Shown here piece by piece: positions 7,778 through 10,155 of a stretch of DNA of 10,155 nucleotides (positions within the stretch are counted from its first letter, which is position 1; every line of letters starts with the position of its first letter). The stretch is from an uncultured Duganella sp. (lineage in GTDB: Bacteria; Pseudomonadota; Gammaproteobacteria; Burkholderiales; Burkholderiaceae). The stretch lies in contig CAMLRG010000201.1 in NCBI GenBank assembly GCA_946482335.1, positions 1 to 10,155 on the forward strand. Reading direction: 5' to 3'. A model generated the notes under the pieces. It did not search any database. It saw only the letters and a list, made by a program, of their open reading frames with translations, and was not told the origin of the DNA. The translations under genes and the position numbers were made by a program.

Positions 7778-7805
7778 CACAATTTTGTGGCTTGGATTCC
7801 AATCC
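7778..7805. promoter_or_regulatory. Tandem inverted repeats in the AraC/cupin divergent region
   Basis: The 145-bp region between the AraC start and the cupin start contains CACAA-TT-TTGTG (7778-7789). Two overlapping inverted repeats follow directly: TTGGA-T-TCCAA (7792-7802) and GGATT-CC-AATCC (7794-7805). They sit over the -35 region of the likely cupin promoter, where a bound protein could block or activate RNA polymerase. The divergent AraC regulator is the obvious candidate, but this is inference. Confidence 0.4.
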
Positions 7806-7819
7806 GGATGGGCTATAAC
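7792..7819 (+). promoter_or_regulatory. Likely sigma-70 promoter of the cupin gene
   Basis: A good -10 box, TATAAC (7814-7819), is preceded at 16 bp by TTGGAT (7792-7797), a weak -35 matching TTGACA at 3 of 6 positions. Transcription would start near 7826, giving a leader of about 25 nt that includes the SD at 7838-7843. The weak -35 overlapped by inverted repeats fits an activator-dependent promoter. Confidence 0.4.
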
Positions 7820-7849
7820 GGTAATTGGACCCATCACAGGAGAGCCCAA

Positions 7850-8299
7850 ATGAAAACCATGGCATATGCGCTGCTCGCGGTTTCGGCCCTGCTGAGCGCC
7901 AGCGCGCTGGCAAAGGACAAAGACGATGTCATCTGGCCGGCCGAATCGGTGAAGTGGGAACCGGGCCCTGTCCCCGGCACCAAGGTCGCCAAGCTGTGGG
8001 GCGACTGGATGAAGAACGCGCCTTACGGCGTGCTGGTGAAATTCGACGCCGGCCAGATCAACGCCCTGCACCACCATAGCCACCCGCTGAAGATCGTCGT
8101 CTTGTCCGGCACCTTCACGCACAAATCCGATGGCGCGCCGGAGAGCAAACTGGGACCCGGCTCCTACCTGCTGCAAGCGGCCGGCAAGAAGCACGTCAGC
8201 GGCTGCGCCCCTGGCGCGGAATGCACCTTCTTCATGACGTCCGATAAGAAGTTCGACCTGATTGACGATTCGAAGGCGGTGGCCAGCGGTAAAAAGTAG
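7850..8299 (+). CDS. Exported small cupin-fold protein
   Basis: A 149-residue protein with a signal peptide (1-21, ending SALA), so it is probably periplasmic. The ATG is chosen because AGGAGA (7838-7843) lies 6 nt upstream and the signal peptide begins there; the frame is open further upstream but has no such signals. The mature part is a single beta-barrel of cupin type: FDAGQINALHHHSHPLKIVV with H74, H75, H76 and H78, then LSGTF (85-89), and a second motif GPGSYLLQAAGKKH (102-115) ending at H115. The Glu usually found after the HxH pair in cupin motif 1 is not obvious (PLKIV instead). Two Cys, C119 and C125, sit right after the second motif. It resembles ChrR-like or DUF4437-like cupins. 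Metal binding is likely, but no reaction can be assigned. A repeat and a terminator follow the TAG. Confidence 0.8.
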   Translation: MKTMAYALLAVSALLSASALAKDKDDVIWPAESVKWEPGPVPGTKVAKLWGDWMKNAPYGVLVKFDAGQINALHHHSHPLKIVVLSGTFTHKSDGAPESKLGPGSYLLQAAGKKHVSGCAPGAECTFFMTSDKKFDLIDDSKAVASGKK

Positions 8300-8328
8300 C
8301 TTCCGCCTGCCGATGGCGATGCCTGCAA

Positions 8329-8366
8329 AACCGGTAAACCAGGGGCAGACCCAAGGGTCCGACCCT
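8329..8366. repeat. Second copy of the AACCGGTAA...GGGTCNGACCC intergenic element
   Basis: It begins AACCGGTAA (8329-8337), as does the element at 1803, and continues with GGGGCAGACCC and GGGTCCGACCCT (8342-8366), two near-palindromic units. By eye it aligns over its length with 1803-1841 with a few gaps and changes. It lies 29 nt after the cupin stop and directly before the terminator hairpin. Confidence 0.55.
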
Positions 8367-8398
8367 AAAAAAAAACGCCACCCGAGGGTGGCGTTTTT
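8367..8398. terminator. Bidirectional rho-independent terminator between the cupin gene and rpoC
   Basis: An 8-bp GC-rich stem, CGCCACCC (8376-8383) with GGGTGGCG (8386-8393), is flanked by A9 (8367-8375) and T5 (8394-8398); the A/T runs also pair and extend the stem. On the minus strand the A9 becomes a nine-U tail after the stem, an excellent terminator 22 bp beyond the rpoC stop. On the plus strand the five-T run can end the cupin transcript. Confidence 0.9.
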
Positions 8399-8415
8399 GC
8401 TGGCGGTGAAGCGGC

Positions 8416-10155
8416 TTACGCTTCGTCGCTGTGGTGCGGTTCGTCGGCTGGCAGTTCGGCCACGATGGCGGCGCGTTCGGCTTCCAGCAGCGCTTTGCGC
8501 TCTTCGGCTTCCCACACTTCCTTCTCCTTGCGGGCGCGGTGGAAGGCCAGGCCGGTACCGCCTGGGATCAGGCGGCCGACGATGACGTTTTCCTTCAGGC
8601 CGCGCAGGCCGTCGCGCTTGCCCATGATGGCAGCTTCGGTCAGCACACGGGTGGTTTCCTGGAACGATGCGGCCGAGATGAAGGAGTCGGTCGACAGCGA
8701 TGCCTTGGTAATACCCAGCAGTACGTTTTCGTAGGTTGCAGGGATCTTGTTCAGGGCATTGACGCGATCGTTCTCTTCCAGCAGTTCGGAACGTTCCACC
8801 TGCTCGCCGACGATGTAGTCGGTGTCGCCGGCGTTGGTGATCTGCACGCGGCGCAGCATCTGGCGAACGATCACCTCGATGTGCTTGTCGTTGATCTTCA
8901 CACCCTGCAGACGGTAGACGTCCTGCACTTCGTCGACGATGTAGCGGGCCAGCGCTTCGATACCCAGCAGGCGCAGGATGTCTTGCGGATCGGCCGGGCC
9001 GTCCACGATCATCTCGCCCTTGTTCACCACCTGGCCGTCGTGCACCAGCACTTGCTTGTCCTTGGTGATCAGGAACTCGTGCTTGTTGCCGTCCATGTCG
9101 GTGATTTCCAGGCGCTGCTTGCCCTTGGTTTCCTTACCGAAGGCCACGGTACCGGTGACTTCCGCCAGCATGCCCGCGTCTTTCGGCGAACGTGCTTCGA
9201 ACAGTTCCGCCACGCGTGGCAGACCGCCGGTAATGTCTCGGGTCTTCTGCGATTCGGTCGGGATACGCGCCAGAACCTCACCCACGGACACTTGCTGGCC
9301 GTCTTTCACCATGATCAGCGCGCCGACCTGGAAGCCGATCGCCACTGCGTGTTCGGTGCCGGCGATCTTCACTTCGCCGCCGTCTTCGTTCAGCAGTTTC
9401 ACCTGTGGACGCAGGGCCTTGCCTGGGGAACCACGACGCTTGGCGTCGATTACCACCAGGGTGGCCAGGCCGGTGACTTCGTCGACCTGACGGGCCACGG
9501 TCACGCCTTCTTCGACGTTCTCGAAGCGGACGGTACCGGCGTACTCGGTAATGATCGGACGGGTCAGCGGGTCCCAGGTTGCCAGGGGAGCGCCGGCCTT
9601 CACAGCCATGCCGTCCTTGACGATCAGGGTCGCGCCGTACGGCACCTTGTGACGCTCGCGCTCACGGCCGTGGTCGTCGGTGATCAGCACTTCGCCGGAA
9701 CGGGAAATGACGATCTGGGCGCCCTTGCCGTTGGTGACGTAACGCATCGTGGCGGTGAAGCGCACGGTGCCGTTCGACTTGGCTTCGACGGACGATGCCA
9801 CTGCTGCACGCGATGCCGCACCACCGATGTGGAAGGTACGCATGGTCAGCTGGGTACCAGGTTCACCGATCGACTGCGCTGCCACCACACCAACCGCTTC
9901 GCCGGCGTTGACCAGCAGGCCGCGGCCCAGGTCGCGGCCGTAGCACTTGGCGCACAGGCCGTAGCGGGTGTCGCAAGTCAGCGGGGTACGGACCTTCACT
10001 TCGTCGATGCCGACGCGTTCGATCTCTTCCACCATGTCTTCGTCCAGCAGGGTGCCGGCTTCGTACAGGGTTTCCTGGGTTTCAGGGTTGACGATGTCGG
10101 TGCCTGCCACGCGGCCGAGGATACGGTCGCGCAGGGCTTCGATCACTTCACCACC
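8416..10155 (-). CDS. rpoC: DNA-directed RNA polymerase subunit beta', C-terminal part
   Basis: The 3' part of rpoC, about 579 codons; the gene runs off the right edge, so roughly the first 830-840 residues (catalytic NADFDGD motif, bridge helix) are not visible. Reading into the window: [16 protein letters not shown], then [11 protein letters not shown] with three Cys (bases 9943-9975) of the second zinc site, whose fourth Cys lies upstream. [20 protein letters not shown] and [13 protein letters not shown] follow, the trigger-loop region that contacts the incoming nucleotide. After a long insert-like beta region come [53 protein letters not shown] and [17 protein letters not shown], all near-universal RpoC blocks. 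The acidic tail ends HHSDEA. The stop is followed by a strong terminator, so rpoC appears to be the last gene of its operon (normally rpoB-rpoC). Confidence 0.98.
   Translation of the reverse strand, partial: GGEVIEALRDRILGRVAGTDIVNPETQETLYEAGTLLDEDMVEEIERVGIDEVKVRTPLTCDTRYGLCAKCYGRDLGRGLLVNAGEAVGVVAAQSIGEPGTQLTMRTFHIGGAASRAAVASSVEAKSNGTVRFTATMRYVTNGKGAQIVISRSGEVLITDDHGRERERHKVPYGATLIVKDGMAVKAGAPLATWDPLTRPIITEYAGTVRFENVEEGVTVARQVDEVTGLATLVVIDAKRRGSPGKALRPQVKLLNEDGGEVKIAGTEHAVAIGFQVGALIMVKDGQQVSVGEVLARIPTESQKTRDITGGLPRVAELFEARSPKDAGMLAEVTGTVAFGKETKGKQRLEITDMDGNKHEFLITKDKQVLVHDGQVVNKGEMIVDGPADPQDILRLLGIEALARYIVDEVQDVYRLQGVKINDKHIEVIVRQMLRRVQITNAGDTDYIVGEQVERSELLEENDRVNALNKIPATYENVLLGITKASLSTDSFISAASFQETTRVLTEAAIMGKRDGLRGLKENVIVGRLIPGGTGLAFHRARKEKEVWEAEERKALLEAERAAIVAELPADEPHHSDEA

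Noticed and set aside
7705..7782. A TTG-initiated 26-residue N-terminal extension of the AraC regulator
   Set aside because: It has no SD, an unusual start codon and Pro/Trp-rich residues unlike a domain. It would also cover most of the divergent regulatory region.
7544..7849. Long upstream extension of the cupin reading frame
   Set aside because: It overlaps the AraC gene in antisense. The ATG at 7850 has a clear SD and starts a signal peptide.

Overview
The window looks like chromosomal DNA of a high-GC betaproteobacterium, probably Burkholderiales and most likely an Oxalobacteraceae relative such as Massilia or Duganella. The evidence is the betaproteobacterial-type RpoC sequence, the GC-rich codon use, and the mix of secreted hydrolases. 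The genus is inferred from general resemblance only. No mobile element, CRISPR array, tRNA or rRNA was seen.

Layout, left to right. A 5'-truncated family 3 glycoside hydrolase (beta-glucosidase type) runs off the left edge. A nested hairpin with a T-run follows it, then an exported two-domain M16 zinc metallopeptidase with its own ribosome binding site. A 39-bp palindromic element follows, and it overlaps the proposed GTG start of a small MmcQ/YjbR-family protein. These three genes are on the plus strand. The MmcQ/YjbR gene meets an exported M64 (IgA-peptidase family) metallopeptidase with a C-terminal PPC-like domain tail to tail, and the two coding ends overlap by 11 bp. Upstream of the M64 gene on the same minus strand is an AraC-family regulator. 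It is divergent from a small exported cupin protein on the plus strand. After the cupin gene come a second copy of the GGGTCNGACCC-type repeat and a strong, probably bidirectional terminator. The terminator separates the cupin gene from the 3' part of rpoC, which runs off the right edge on the minus strand.

Functional reading. The left and middle parts encode mainly exported or envelope enzymes: sugar hydrolysis (GH3) and proteolysis (M16, M64). The AraC regulator sits between the M64 gene and the cupin gene, and short GCACAA-containing elements occur in both flanking intergenic regions, so it may control both; this is inference. The rpoC end is a core-genome boundary next to these accessory genes.

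I see no clearly new multi-gene system. The most interesting signals are the intergenic palindromes: one that contains a start codon, a pair related in sequence downstream of two genes, and the operator-like repeats around the AraC gene.
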